Below are positions 33,197 to 41,799 of a stretch of 64,000 nucleotides of DNA, in pieces (position 1 is the first letter of the stretch; each line of letters opens with the position of its first letter). The position numbers were made by a program, and so were the translations under genes. The stretch is from the NCBI RefSeq assembly GCF_000344615.1, contig NZ_KB467824.1:232445-296444 (forward strand). The letters run 5' to 3'. The notes under the pieces were generated by a model. That model saw nothing but the letters and a program-made list of their open reading frames with translations. It was not told the origin of the DNA and made no database searches. The stretch is from Janthinobacterium sp. CG3. GTDB taxonomy: Bacteria > Pseudomonadota > Gammaproteobacteria > Burkholderiales > Burkholderiaceae_D.

Positions 33197-34654
33197 ATGC
33201 CGAGCGCGATCGACTTTCCGCGCCGCCTCCACTTGGAGGACGGCATCGACGCGCGCGCGGTCCGGCGCGCGCTCAGGCGCGCCTATGCGCGCGAGCTGAA
33301 ACTGATCGGCCACGACAACGCCGTTGCCGAATTCCACCAATTGCGCGAAGCCTACGACGCGGCCATGCTGTGGGTCGAACAGTACCGTGCCGCGCCGCCA
33401 CCGCCGCCGTTTGGCGCCGGGCTTGCCGGCCTCGATCCGCGGCAAGCCGCTGCCGCCGTGCTGGAGCAATTGCTGTCCGCCGGCGGCGCGATTGCCGCCT
33501 GGGCCACGCCGGACGACGCCGGCTTGTGGCAGGCCGAGTTGCGGCGCAGCCTGGCCGACGAGCGCCTGTTGAACATTCACGCGCGCACCTTGTTTGAAAG
33601 CTTGCTCGCCGACTTGCTGGCCGCCGGCTGGCGGCCGGGCCACGAGGGCCTGTTCAACGCGGCCACCTTGGATTTCGGATGGCAGCACGACCGCCGCAGG
33701 CTGGCGGCGCTGGGCGACGCCGGCGTCTTGCTGAACCGGGCCATCGATGAAAAATACCTGTTCGACTTCCAGGCGGAGCCGGTGCGCGAGGCGCAGCGCG
33801 TTGTGCTGGCGCGGCTGCGCGGCGAGGCGACGCCGAGCCACGCCGAACTGGTGCGCTACCTGCCCGGCGCGGAAACCCTGGCGTTGCGCTTTCCGCACTG
33901 GCTGCAACTGCTTGCGCCGACGTCGGCGCTGCCGCGGTGGCGCTTGCTGGAGCGGCAGGTGCCGTCGTGGAAGCGCTGGTGTTATCGGCGGCTGTACCGC
34001 CTGACCGGCACGGAGGGCGTGCCGGCGCAGCGCGCCAGGGCGTCGTTTCCGGCGCTGTACGTGGTCGTCGCCATTGCCATTCTGGTCAGCGCGCTGGACG
34101 CGACCTTGCCGCCGCGCGCGGTGCCGACCGTGGCGTTTCCGCGCCACGGTCCGGTACAGTCGCCGCGCTACACGTCGCCGCCGTTTGTACCGCTCAGCGG
34201 CGAGCTGCTTGGCCGCATCAAGGACAAGATTCGCTACGCGCCGCCGGCGAACGCGCCCGGCACCGGCGTCGTCGCGTATGAAGTGGATTTAAAACTCGAC
34301 GGTACCCTGTTCCGCCTGCGCAAAACGCAGGCTTCGCGCTACCTCGCCTTCGACCACGCGGTCGCCGCCGCGATCCGCGCGGCGCAGCCGTTCCCGGCCG
34401 AGGCCGAGCGCCGCCTGTCGGGTAAGTTCTGGTGGGGCAGGGACCCCGACGCGGTGCGCCGGACATCCGCGCCCGGGCGCAAAAGCGCGCCGCCGCCCGC
34501 CGCCAGTGCGCCCGCGCCGTCAGGCGAGCTGGCGCAGGCGGCCGGCGTCGTGCTGGTGCCGGAAGCGGCCATCGCCATGCCGGCGCCGGAAGCGGCCGCC
34601 GTCGTGCCGATGCCGCGGGCGCCGGTCGACGCCGGCCCGCTTGAGGGGCGTTAA
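33197..34654 (+). CDS. J-domain-like / transmembrane / TonB C-terminal fusion protein of unknown function
   Basis: The 485-residue protein starts with a J-domain-like helical unit at about 9-62 (VRRALRRAYARELKLIGHDN and FHQLREAYDAAMLWV) that lacks the HPD motif. A helical middle (80-270) follows, then one membrane helix at about 286-303 (ALYVVVAIAILVSAL) and a TonB C-terminal-type domain at about 337-412 (DKIRYAPPANAPGTGVVAYE, DHAVAAAIRAAQPFP). The tail is Ala/Pro-rich. The topology would put the J-like part in the cytoplasm and TonB-C in the periplasm. I know no characterised protein with this order. ATG 33197 is chosen as the first plausible start. Confidence 0.75.
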   Translation: MPSAIDFPRRLHLEDGIDARAVRRALRRAYARELKLIGHDNAVAEFHQLREAYDAAMLWVEQYRAAPPPPPFGAGLAGLDPRQAAAAVLEQLLSAGGAIAAWATPDDAGLWQAELRRSLADERLLNIHARTLFESLLADLLAAGWRPGHEGLFNAATLDFGWQHDRRRLAALGDAGVLLNRAIDEKYLFDFQAEPVREAQRVVLARLRGEATPSHAELVRYLPGAETLALRFPHWLQLLAPTSALPRWRLLERQVPSWKRWCYRRLYRLTGTEGVPAQRARASFPALYVVVAIAILVSALDATLPPRAVPTVAFPRHGPVQSPRYTSPPFVPLSGELLGRIKDKIRYAPPANAPGTGVVAYEVDLKLDGTLFRLRKTQASRYLAFDHAVAAAIRAAQPFPAEAERRLSGKFWWGRDPDAVRRTSAPGRKSAPPPAASAPAPSGELAQAAGVVLVPEAAIAMPAPEAAAVVPMPRAPVDAGPLEGR

Positions 34655-34695
34655 AGCCGCGCTCGTATCTAGCGCGCCGCCGCCGCGGCGACAGC

Positions 34696-34716
34696 GTAAT
34701 CCGACCGACGAAAATG
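34696..34716. repeat. Family 2 dispersed repeat, partial copy
   Basis: CGTAATCCGACCGACGAAAA matches one arm of the repeats at 31931-32023 and 39427-39500. The other arm is not recognisable. It lies between convergent genes. Confidence 0.5.
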
Positions 34717-34734
34717 GGTTGCCGCCGGCGCGTC

Positions 34735-35181
34735 CTAGAAAACCTTGCGGTAGTGGACGAACCCGGTTTTTTCGCCGATCTGGTTGTACAAGGTCATCGC
34801 GGTGTGGTTGGTTTCATGCGTTAGCCAGTACACCTTGGCGCAGCCCAGCTCGCGCGCTTCGCGGTAGACGTGTTCGATGAGCGCTTCGCCGACGCGCTGG
34901 CGCCGTGCCGACGGGCTCACGAACAGGTCTTGCAGATACATGGTGTTGGCCGTGGACCAAGAGGTGCGGTGCTCGATGAAATGCACCAGGCCGACCGCGA
35001 CGCCGTCGACTTCGGCCAGCGCCGCGTGCATCGGTTCGTTGCCGTCCAGCAGGCGGCGGAAGGTCGTTTGCGTCGTCTCGTCGGGCAAGCTGGCTTCGTA
35101 GAAAACCAGGTAGCCGTCCCACAGCGTTTTCCAGCTGGCGTAATCGGCGGCGGTGAGGGCGCGAACGGTTGTTGCAGTCAT
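34735..35181 (-). CDS. GNAT-family N-acetyltransferase
   Basis: This 148-residue protein has the GNAT core: TVRALTAADYASWKTLWDGY at the N-terminus, YLQDLFVSPSARRQRVGEALIEHVYREA (about 81-108) containing the acetyl-CoA loop RRQRVG, and YWLTHETNHTAMTLYNQIGEKTGFVHY. These last features are common in diamine/aminoglycoside-like and RimI-like members, but the substrate is not assignable. ATG 35181 is the start. The gene is divergent from the MocR regulator with 116 bp between them, so it is a likely target of that regulator. Confidence 0.88.
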   Translation of the reverse strand: MTATTVRALTAADYASWKTLWDGYLVFYEASLPDETTQTTFRRLLDGNEPMHAALAEVDGVAVGLVHFIEHRTSWSTANTMYLQDLFVSPSARRQRVGEALIEHVYREARELGCAKVYWLTHETNHTAMTLYNQIGEKTGFVHYRKVF

Positions 35182-35261
35182 CAAGTGTGCTCCTGTTGTG
35201 GCGTAATTGATCGTGGATGGATGAAACGCCCCCAGTATTACCGTGCAGTGGCCCTGTTACA

Positions 35262-35295
35262 ATATCCAATTGACGGAATTTTTGGATATCCAATT
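35262..35295. promoter_or_regulatory. Direct repeat ATATCCAATT in the GNAT/MocR divergent region
   Basis: ATATCCAATT occurs at 35262-35271 and 35286-35295, 24 bp apart. The second copy is 2 bp from the mocR start codon. MocR-type regulators often bind direct repeats near their own promoter, so this suggests autoregulation and control of the GNAT gene. Confidence 0.6.
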
Positions 35296-35297
35296 AC

Positions 35298-36731
35298 ATG
35301 TTGCCGGTTCCCGAGCTTGACTTTGCCCTGTTGCTGCAGCGCGACAGCGATACGACGCTGACGGCGCAACTGATCGCCGAGCTGCGCGGCCGGGCCATGG
35401 CCGGCGCGCTGGTGGCCGGCCTGCGCTTGCCGTCCAGTCGGCGCCTGGCCGAGCAACTGGGCGTGTCGCGCACGGTGACGCAGGCGGCCTACGAACAGTT
35501 GGCGGCGGAGGGCTTGCTGGAATCGGTGCGCGGCGCCGGCAGCTTTATCGCCAACGACCTGGTGGCCAAGCGGGCGCAGCCCCTGGGCGCACCGGCCCGG
35601 CGGCGCGCCGGCGGCGCCGCGCCGGCGCCGGCCCCGATCGATTTCAAACCGGGCAACACGGACATCGGCTTCATCCAGGGCGACGCCTGGCGGCGCTGCT
35701 GGCGCCAGGCCTTGCGCGCCGGGATGAGCGGCAAGTACGCCGATCCGCGCGGCGACATCGCCTTGCGCGGCGCCATTTGCGCCTACCTGGCGCGCTCGCG
35801 CGGCTTTGCCTGCGACGCCGGCGACGTCTTCATCACCGGCAGTTCGGCCGACGCCCTGGACCTCGTTTGCGGCGCCGTGATGGCGCGCGGCGGCGCGGCG
35901 ATGATGGAGGAGCCGGGCTATCCGCGCGCCCGCGCCGTCATCGCCAGCCACGGGCTGCGGCTGTGCGACGTCGGCGTCGACCGCGACGGCCTGCGCGTGG
36001 ACAGTCTGCCGCGGGCGGCCGGCTCGCCGTGCATGGTGTATGTCACGCCGTCGCACCAATACCCGCTGGGCCACCGCATGTCGCTGGGCCGGCGCCAGGC
36101 GCTGCTCGATTGGGCCGGCCCGGCGGGTGGTTACGTCGTCGAGGACGACTACGACAGCGAGTTCCGCTTCGACGCGCTGCCGCTGCCGGCGCTGCGCAGC
36201 CTGGACGCGCAGCGCGTCATTTACATCGGCACCTTTTCCAAGGTGCTGACGCCGGAGATGCGGCTGGCCTACGTGGTGGTGCCGGCGGCGTTGCGCGAGC
36301 AGTTCATGGCGCGCCGGCTGATCCGCGGCGACCAGCCGGCGGCGATGCTGCAGGCGGCGGTGGCCGCCTTCGTCGACGCCGGCGAGCTGGAAAAGCACAT
36401 TTGGCGCATGCGCCGCGTCTACGCCGGCAAGCGCGCGGCGTTGATGGCGAACCTGCGGCGCTTCGGCCTGCACGCCGACGTGCTCGGCACGGAGGCGGGC
36501 CTGCACACGGTGCTGGGCCTGGCCGACGGCGACGACGTGCCGGCCATCGTCGCCGCCTTGGCCGGCAAGGGCGTCCGCGTGGTGCCGCTGTCGCACTACT
36601 GCCGGGGCGCGCGCAAGCTGCCCGGCTTGGTGCTGGGCTATGGCGCCCTGAGCGTGGCCGAGATCGAGGCCGGCGTCAACCACATCGCCGCCGTCCTGCG
36701 GCAATGCCGGCAAGCCCGCATTCCAGGGTGA
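35298..36731 (+). CDS. MocR-family regulator (GntR winged helix fused to a class I aminotransferase domain)
   Basis: The 477-residue protein has a GntR winged helix at about 12-85 (RLPSSRRLAEQLGVSRTVTQAAYEQLAAEG) and a fold-type I aminotransferase domain from about 115 to the end. PLP-site parts are visible: SSADALDLVCGAV, YVTPSHQYPLGHRM, EDDYDSEFRFD and TFSKVLTPEMRLAYVV with the PLP-lysine in FSK. MocR proteins sense PLP or an amine and activate or repress adjacent genes, for example PdxR and GabR. A direct repeat overlaps its start and the divergent GNAT gene is a likely target. The effector is unknown. Confidence 0.92.
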   Translation: MLPVPELDFALLLQRDSDTTLTAQLIAELRGRAMAGALVAGLRLPSSRRLAEQLGVSRTVTQAAYEQLAAEGLLESVRGAGSFIANDLVAKRAQPLGAPARRRAGGAAPAPAPIDFKPGNTDIGFIQGDAWRRCWRQALRAGMSGKYADPRGDIALRGAICAYLARSRGFACDAGDVFITGSSADALDLVCGAVMARGGAAMMEEPGYPRARAVIASHGLRLCDVGVDRDGLRVDSLPRAAGSPCMVYVTPSHQYPLGHRMSLGRRQALLDWAGPAGGYVVEDDYDSEFRFDALPLPALRSLDAQRVIYIGTFSKVLTPEMRLAYVVVPAALREQFMARRLIRGDQPAAMLQAAVAAFVDAGELEKHIWRMRRVYAGKRAALMANLRRFGLHADVLGTEAGLHTVLGLADGDDVPAIVAALAGKGVRVVPLSHYCRGARKLPGLVLGYGALSVAEIEAGVNHIAAVLRQCRQARIPG

Positions 36732-37018
36732 CCACGCCGAACACCGTGAGCCGCGTTCCCGCCTTGTTCCCCGGCGCGCCGGCCCTGGCCGGCGTCTTCA
36801 GGGCGGCGTATTCGGCGGCCAATATGGCGTCCTAGTCGTTCACCGGGGCGCCGGTGTTGACGCCGGCTGCGGCGGCGCCGCTGCGAGGCTGCGCCAGTAG
36901 TCGCGCTCTATCCTGACCAGGTCGACCTCCCGGGCCGCCTCGTCGAAGGCCCGCCGCCGCCTCAAGCCCTCCGGCGTGTGCTGGAAGCAAACGTGCGCCG
37001 CGCGTTCCCCGAACAGAT

Positions 37019-37945
37019 CTACGCAGGCTTAACTGTGATTTTTGTAGATGTTCGCGGCCGGGACAAGTACAGCGTGACCCAGGTCGCCAGCACGAAGGGC
37101 AGCGTGAAGTAGGGCAGGCCGAGCTTGCCAAGCGCGAGGCTGAAGGCGATTGCGCCCAGGCCGCCGAGTACGCGCGCGGCGCGGCCGCGCCGCTGCGCGC
37201 GCAAGCCCAGCACGGCCAGTACGCAGTTCACGCCCATGCCGGTGGCCTGCGCGGCGCTGCCGGCCTGCGGCCACAATTGGCCCAGCGTGAGCAGATACCA
37301 GGCCAGCGCGGCCGCCGCCATGGCCCAGGCGCCGTAGCGCCAGTCGTGCTGGCTGAGCGCCGCCAGCAGCAGCGCGCCGAGCGCAAGCGAGTCGATGAAG
37401 TTGATCTGGCCGATGACGCAGAAGGCGTAGCCGGCCAAGCCGCGGCCGCCGCCGCAACCGGCGCCGGCGGGCTGCGCCTGCAAGCCGGCGGCCGGGCCGA
37501 GCGCGGCCGCCGCCAGCATCAGCAGCACGAAGGGGGCGGTCAGCGCCGGCGCGCCGCCGCGGCGCAGGAACAAGTGGGTCGCGGCGGCGGTGGCGACGGC
37601 GCCGCCGGCGATCCACGCCAGCAGCGCCGGCGTCGGCTGGTACAGCGCGGCCAGCGCCGCGCCGCCGAGGGCGCCGTTGTAGGAGTACAGGCCTTGTTCG
37701 ATGTCGGCGCCGGGCCGGCGCGCCGCGCAGGCGGCGGCGATGGCGCCGGCCGCGCCCAGCAGGCAGCCGAGCGCCATCGCCGGGCTGCTCAGCCACAGGC
37801 ACAGCAGCAGCGCGGCACCGCTCAGCGGCGCCTGCTGGAAGTAGACCTGGGCGACGCTGGCCAGCAGCGCCGTCGGCAGGCGCGGCGCCGCCGCGGGCGC
37901 GGCGCCGGCCCGCGCCAGGCTGTTAGCCCCAGTGCGCAGGGACAT
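37019..37945 (-). CDS. Urea transporter (UT family)
   Basis: The 308-residue hydrophobic protein fits the UT urea channel family: about ten membrane helices in two repeats, with QGLYSYNGALGGAALAALY at about 105-123 (the LxxxNxxL-type pore motif) and CVIGQINFIDSLALGALLLAAL at about 200-221. It would pass urea across the inner membrane, fitting urea as a by-product of allantoate/ureidoglycolate breakdown. ATG 37945 lies inside the last 23 bp of the pyruvate kinase gene, so the two are translationally coupled. The N-terminal 25 residues are Ala-rich and polar. No urease genes are in the window. Confidence 0.8.
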   Translation of the reverse strand: MSLRTGANSLARAGAAPAAAPRLPTALLASVAQVYFQQAPLSGAALLLCLWLSSPAMALGCLLGAAGAIAAACAARRPGADIEQGLYSYNGALGGAALAALYQPTPALLAWIAGGAVATAAATHLFLRRGGAPALTAPFVLLMLAAAALGPAAGLQAQPAGAGCGGGRGLAGYAFCVIGQINFIDSLALGALLLAALSQHDWRYGAWAMAAAALAWYLLTLGQLWPQAGSAAQATGMGVNCVLAVLGLRAQRRGRAARVLGGLGAIAFSLALGKLGLPYFTLPFVLATWVTLYLSRPRTSTKITVKPA

Positions 37946-39374
37946 TCGCGCCCTCTTGCGGCCAGACTTCGGCGATGCGCAGCAGGTTGGTGGTGCCGGG
38001 TTGGCCGAAGGGCATGCCGGCGGCGATGGCGACCTGGTCGCCGGCCTTGGCGAAGGCTTCCTTGAGCGCGGTGCGACAGGCAACCGAGACCATTTCGTCG
38101 ACGTTGTGGACGTCGCTGCCGACGGTCGAGTGGACGCCCCAGACCAGCGCGAGGCGGCGCGCGGTGGCGATTTTCGGCGTGATGCTGAGGATCGGCGCGG
38201 ACGGCCGCTCGCGCGCGGCGCGCAGGCTGGTGTGGCCCGAGGTGGTGTAGGTGACGGTGGCGACCGCGCCGACGATCTGCGTCACGCTGCGCAGCGCCGC
38301 GCAGATGGCGTCGCCCTTGTTCGACAGCGGCGGCACGTGCTGGGCGTCGATGATGTCGCGGTAGAGCGGGTCTTTTTCGACTTCGTTGATGATGCGGTTC
38401 ATCATCGTCACCGCCTCCACCGGGTAGGCGCCGCTGGCCGATTCGGCCGACAGCATGACGGCGTCGGCGCCGTCGTAGATGGCGCTGGCGACGTCGGACG
38501 CCTCGGCGCGGGTCGGCACCGGCGCGGTGATCATCGATTCGAGCATCTGCGTGGCGATGACGACCGGCACGCCGTGCGCGCGGCAGCTGCGCAGGATGCG
38601 CTTTTGCGCGCCCGGCACCTGCTCCGGCGGCAGTTCCACGCCGAGGTCGCCGCGCGCGACCATGACCGCGTCGGAGGCTTGCACGATGGCGTCGAGTTGC
38701 AGCAGCGCCGCCGGTTTTTCCAGCTTCGAGAGCACGCCGGCGCGCTGGCCGATCAGCGCGCGCGCCTCGATCACGTCTTCCGGGCGCTGGACGAACGACA
38801 GCGCGATCCAGTCGGCGCCCATGTCGAGCGCGAAGGCCAGGTCGCGCCGGTCTTTCACCGTCAGCGCCGGGATCGGCAGCACCGCGTCGGGCACGTTGAC
38901 GCCCTTGCGGTCGGACAGTACGCCGCCGTTGACGACGCGGGTGCGGATGCTGCCGGCGTCGCTGTCGAGCACTTGCAGGCGCAGCTTGCCGTCGTCCAGC
39001 AGCAGCGACTGGCCGGCCGTGATGACGGCGAACAGTTCCGGGTGCGGCAGGCAGATGCGCTGCTGGTTGCCCGGCGCGGGGTCGTTGTCGAGGGTGAACT
39101 CGTCGTCCGTCTTCAGGGTGATTTTGCCGTCCTCGAACTGGCCGATGCGCAGTTTCGGACCCTGCATGTCGGCCAGCACGGCGATCGGCCGGCCGACCGC
39201 GCGTTCGATGTCGCGCACGATGTTGTAGCGGGCCTGGTGGTCGGCGTGGGTGCCGTGGCTGAAATTGAAACGGAAGACGTCGGCACCGGCTTCGAACAGG
39301 GCCAGGATGGTGGCGCGGTCGGAACTGGCGGGGCCTAGGGTGGCGACGATTTTTGCTTGGCGGAGACGGCGCAT
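37923..39374 (-). CDS. pyk: Pyruvate kinase
   Basis: The 483-residue protein has all pyruvate kinase landmarks: TKIV-type start (RQAKIVATLGPAS), RFNFSHG at about 35-41, the DMQGPKLRIG strand (69-78), a B domain (about 80-165), KLEKPAALL with the catalytic Lys (about 212), VARGDLGVELP (about 238-248), ATQMLESM and SAESASGAYPVEAV. It makes pyruvate and ATP from phosphoenolpyruvate. A pyk gene next to gcl/hyi/glxR/ttuD is a common betaproteobacterial glyoxylate-assimilation arrangement. The urea transporter gene overlaps its 3' end. A second, housekeeping pyk is likely elsewhere. Confidence 0.95.
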   Translation of the reverse strand: MRRLRQAKIVATLGPASSDRATILALFEAGADVFRFNFSHGTHADHQARYNIVRDIERAVGRPIAVLADMQGPKLRIGQFEDGKITLKTDDEFTLDNDPAPGNQQRICLPHPELFAVITAGQSLLLDDGKLRLQVLDSDAGSIRTRVVNGGVLSDRKGVNVPDAVLPIPALTVKDRRDLAFALDMGADWIALSFVQRPEDVIEARALIGQRAGVLSKLEKPAALLQLDAIVQASDAVMVARGDLGVELPPEQVPGAQKRILRSCRAHGVPVVIATQMLESMITAPVPTRAEASDVASAIYDGADAVMLSAESASGAYPVEAVTMMNRIINEVEKDPLYRDIIDAQHVPPLSNKGDAICAALRSVTQIVGAVATVTYTTSGHTSLRAARERPSAPILSITPKIATARRLALVWGVHSTVGSDVHNVDEMVSVACRTALKEAFAKAGDQVAIAAGMPFGQPGTTNLLRIAEVWPQEGANVPAHWG

Positions 39375-39426
39375 GGTGGTTTTTCGATCTTGAAGAGGGT
39401 GGGGCGGGGTGCTAAGTTGGCGCGAT

Positions 39427-39500
39427 GTCGTAGGTCGGGTAAGCCGGCACGCGCCGCTACGGACCAGGTCGGATTACGCTAGGCTCATCCGACCTACGAC
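39427..39500. repeat. Family 2 dispersed inverted repeat, copy 3
   Basis: The outer arms GTCGTAGGTCGG and CCGACCTACGAC are perfect complements around a partly palindromic centre that contains GGATTACGCTAGGCTCATCC. It lies between pyk and the second glycerate kinase. Confidence 0.65.
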
Positions 39501-39513
39501 ACGCCAAGGCGAT

Positions 39514-40782
39514 TTACAAAATCAGGATGGCGCGGAAGTCGTTGACGTTGGTGCGGGTCGGGCCGCTGACGATCAGGTCGTCGAGCGCCAGGAAGAAGCC
39601 GTAGCCGTCGTTGTTCTCCAGCATATTTTTGGCGCGGATGTCCTGGCGTTCGGCGCGCTGCACCGAGTCCGGGCCGTACAGCGCGCCGGCGTTGTCTTCG
39701 GAGCCGTCGATGCCGTCGGTGTCGCAGGCCAGCGCGTAGATGTCCGGGTGGCCCTCCAGCGCCACCGCGAGGCTGAGCAGGAACTCGGCGTTGCGTCCGC
39801 CGCGGCCGCTGCCGCGCACGGTGACGGTGGTCTCGCCGCCCGACAGCACCAGGCAGGGCCGCGTGAACGGCTGGCCGCGGCCGTGGATTTGTTTGGCCAG
39901 CGCGGCGTGCACGATGGCGACGTCGCGTGCTTCGCCTTCGATGCCGTCGGACAGGATGTGGGCGGTGACGCCGGCCGCGCGCGCGGTCTGCGCGGCCGCC
40001 TCCAGCGCGTCCTGGGCGATGGCGATGATGTGCTGCTCGTTGCGGGCGAAGCGCGGGTCGTCGGAACCCGGGGTGGCGCCGGCGTCGCTCTTCAGGTGTT
40101 CTTCGATGTTGGCGGGCACCGCGATGGCGTATTTGTTGAGGATCGCCAGCGCCTGCTCGCAGGTGGTGTCGTCGGGCAGGGTCGGACCGCTGGCGATGGT
40201 GCCGGCGTCGTCGCCCGGCACGTCGGAGATCAGCAGCGTGACCACGCGGGCCGGCGCGCACGCCAGGCCGAGGCGGCCGCCCTTGATGGCCGACAGGTGC
40301 TTGCGCACGCAATTCATTTCGCTGATGGCGGCGCCGCTTTTCAGCAGCGCCTTGTTGATCGCCTGCTTCTGCGCCAGCGTGATGCCGGGCGCCGGCAGCG
40401 CCAGCAGCGAGGAGCCGCCGCCGGTGATCAGGCAGATCACCAGGTCGTTTTCGCTCAGGCCCTGGACCATGTCGAGGATGCGCTGCGCGGCCGCCTGGCC
40501 GGCTTCGTCCGGCACCGGATGGGACGCCTCGACCACCTCGATGCGCTTGCAGTCGGCGCCGTGGCCGTAACGGGTTACGACCAGGCCGCTCAATTCGCCC
40601 TGCCAGTTGTCCTCGACAACCTTGGCCATGGCGGCCGCGCCCTTGCCGGCGCCGATGACCAGCGTGCGGCCGTTGACCGGCGGTGTTGGCAGGAAGGCGG
40701 GCAGGCACTTGGCGGCGCTGACGGCGTCGACGGCGCTGTCGTAGACGCTGCGTAAAAATTGTTTTGGATTGGTGGGTGTCAT
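39514..40782 (-). CDS. ttuD: Glycerate 2-kinase (TtuD/GckA type), copy 2, in the glyoxylate operon
   Basis: The 422-residue protein has VIGAGKGAAAMAKVVEDNWQG at about 42-62, LITGGGSSLLALPAPG, SAIKGGRLG, ISDVPGDDAGTIASGP, and the MOFRL half with SGGETTVTVRGSGRGGRNAEF and DTDGIDGSEDNAGA, ending in SGPTRTNVNDFRAILI. It converts D-glycerate to 2-phosphoglycerate. It lies 88 bp downstream of glxR, which makes glycerate from tartronate semialdehyde, so the pathway order matches the gene order. A hairpin sits in the gap. It is a clear paralogue of 5214-6461. Confidence 0.92.
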   Translation of the reverse strand: MTPTNPKQFLRSVYDSAVDAVSAAKCLPAFLPTPPVNGRTLVIGAGKGAAAMAKVVEDNWQGELSGLVVTRYGHGADCKRIEVVEASHPVPDEAGQAAAQRILDMVQGLSENDLVICLITGGGSSLLALPAPGITLAQKQAINKALLKSGAAISEMNCVRKHLSAIKGGRLGLACAPARVVTLLISDVPGDDAGTIASGPTLPDDTTCEQALAILNKYAIAVPANIEEHLKSDAGATPGSDDPRFARNEQHIIAIAQDALEAAAQTARAAGVTAHILSDGIEGEARDVAIVHAALAKQIHGRGQPFTRPCLVLSGGETTVTVRGSGRGGRNAEFLLSLAVALEGHPDIYALACDTDGIDGSEDNAGALYGPDSVQRAERQDIRAKNMLENNDGYGFFLALDDLIVSGPTRTNVNDFRAILIL

Positions 40783-40829
40783 TGGATGTCTCTCGGTTCT
40801 GGTTGCGCACGCGGCGCGGGTCGGGATGG

Positions 40830-40856
40830 ACCGCGGGTCGTCGCCCGACCCGCGGT
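40830..40856 (-). terminator. Hairpin between glxR and ttuD
   Basis: An 11-bp perfect stem (ACCGCGGGTCG / CGACCCGCGGT) encloses a 5-nt loop. There is no T run. It may attenuate transcription or stabilise the gcl-hyi-glxR message. Confidence 0.5.
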
Positions 40857-40870
40857 TCTACCCTCTGCCG

Positions 40871-41758
40871 TTACGCTTCGGCGATTTGGTGGTTCGACAT
40901 GATTTCGATCGCCCGGCACAGCGCCGAGTGGTCCATGCCGCCCAGGCCGTGGGCGGCGCAGGAGTTCATCAGTTCCTGCGCGGTGGCGGTGTTCGGCAGC
41001 GAGATGCCGAGCGTCTTGGCGCCTTGCAGGGCCAGGTTCAAGTCCTTCTGGTGCAGCTCGATGCGGAAGCCCGGGTTGAAGGTGCGCTTGACCATGCGCT
41101 CGCCGTGCACTTCCAGAATGCGCGAGGCGGCGAAACCGCCCATCAGCGCCTGGCGCACCTTGGCCGGGTCGGCGCCGGCCTTGGAGGCGAACAGCAGCGC
41201 TTCGGCGACGGCCTGGATGTTCAGCGCGACGATGATCTGGTTGGCCACCTTGGTGGTCTGGCCGTCGCCGTTGGCGCCGACCAGGGTGATGTTCTTGCCC
41301 ATCAGTTCGAACAGCGGCAGCGCCTTGTCGAACGCCGCCTGCGGGCCGCCGACCATGATCGTCAGCGAGGCCGCCTTGGCGCCCACTTCGCCGCCGGAAA
41401 CCGGGGCGTCGAGGTAGTCGCATTTGAGGGCGTTGATGCGCTTGGCGAATTCCTTGGTGGCCATCGGCGAGATCGAGCTCATGTCGATGACGATCTTGCC
41501 TTCGGTGAGGCCGGCGGCGACGCCGTTCTCGCCGAACAGCACGGCGTCGACGTGCGGCGTGTCGGGCACCATGACGATGATGATGTCGGCGCGTTTCGCC
41601 ACTTCGGCGCCGGAGGTGCAGACGGTGGCGCCGCCTTCGATCAGGCTGAAGGGCGGGTTCTTCTGGTCGAACAGGTACAGTTTATGGTCGCCGCGCTGCA
41701 GGTTTTCCGCCATTGGGGCGCCCATGATGCCGAGACCGATAAAGCCAATTTTTGCCAT
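40871..41758 (-). CDS. glxR: Tartronate semialdehyde (2-hydroxy-3-oxopropionate) reductase
   Basis: The 295-residue protein belongs to the beta-hydroxyacid dehydrogenases. It starts with the Rossmann motif GFIGLGIMGAPMAEN (GxGxxG at 8-13), has the substrate-binding YLDAPVSGGEVGAKAASLTIMVGG region at about 117-140 split by a turn, and the catalytic lysine in GDGQTTKVANQI near 171. It reduces tartronate semialdehyde to D-glycerate with NAD(P)H. It is 42 bp after hyi in the gcl-hyi-glxR operon. The operon order supports GlxR over GarR. Confidence 0.94.
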   Translation of the reverse strand: MAKIGFIGLGIMGAPMAENLQRGDHKLYLFDQKNPPFSLIEGGATVCTSGAEVAKRADIIIVMVPDTPHVDAVLFGENGVAAGLTEGKIVIDMSSISPMATKEFAKRINALKCDYLDAPVSGGEVGAKAASLTIMVGGPQAAFDKALPLFELMGKNITLVGANGDGQTTKVANQIIVALNIQAVAEALLFASKAGADPAKVRQALMGGFAASRILEVHGERMVKRTFNPGFRIELHQKDLNLALQGAKTLGISLPNTATAQELMNSCAAHGLGGMDHSALCRAIEIMSNHQIAEA

Positions 41759-41799
41759 GATAATTCTCCTGAATATTGATGTGAAATTAAACGCCGCGT

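Noticed and set aside
35238..36713. Long minus-strand frame opposite the MocR gene
   Set aside because: The plus-strand protein has full MocR motifs; the antisense frame is His/Arg/Gln-rich and unrelated to any family.
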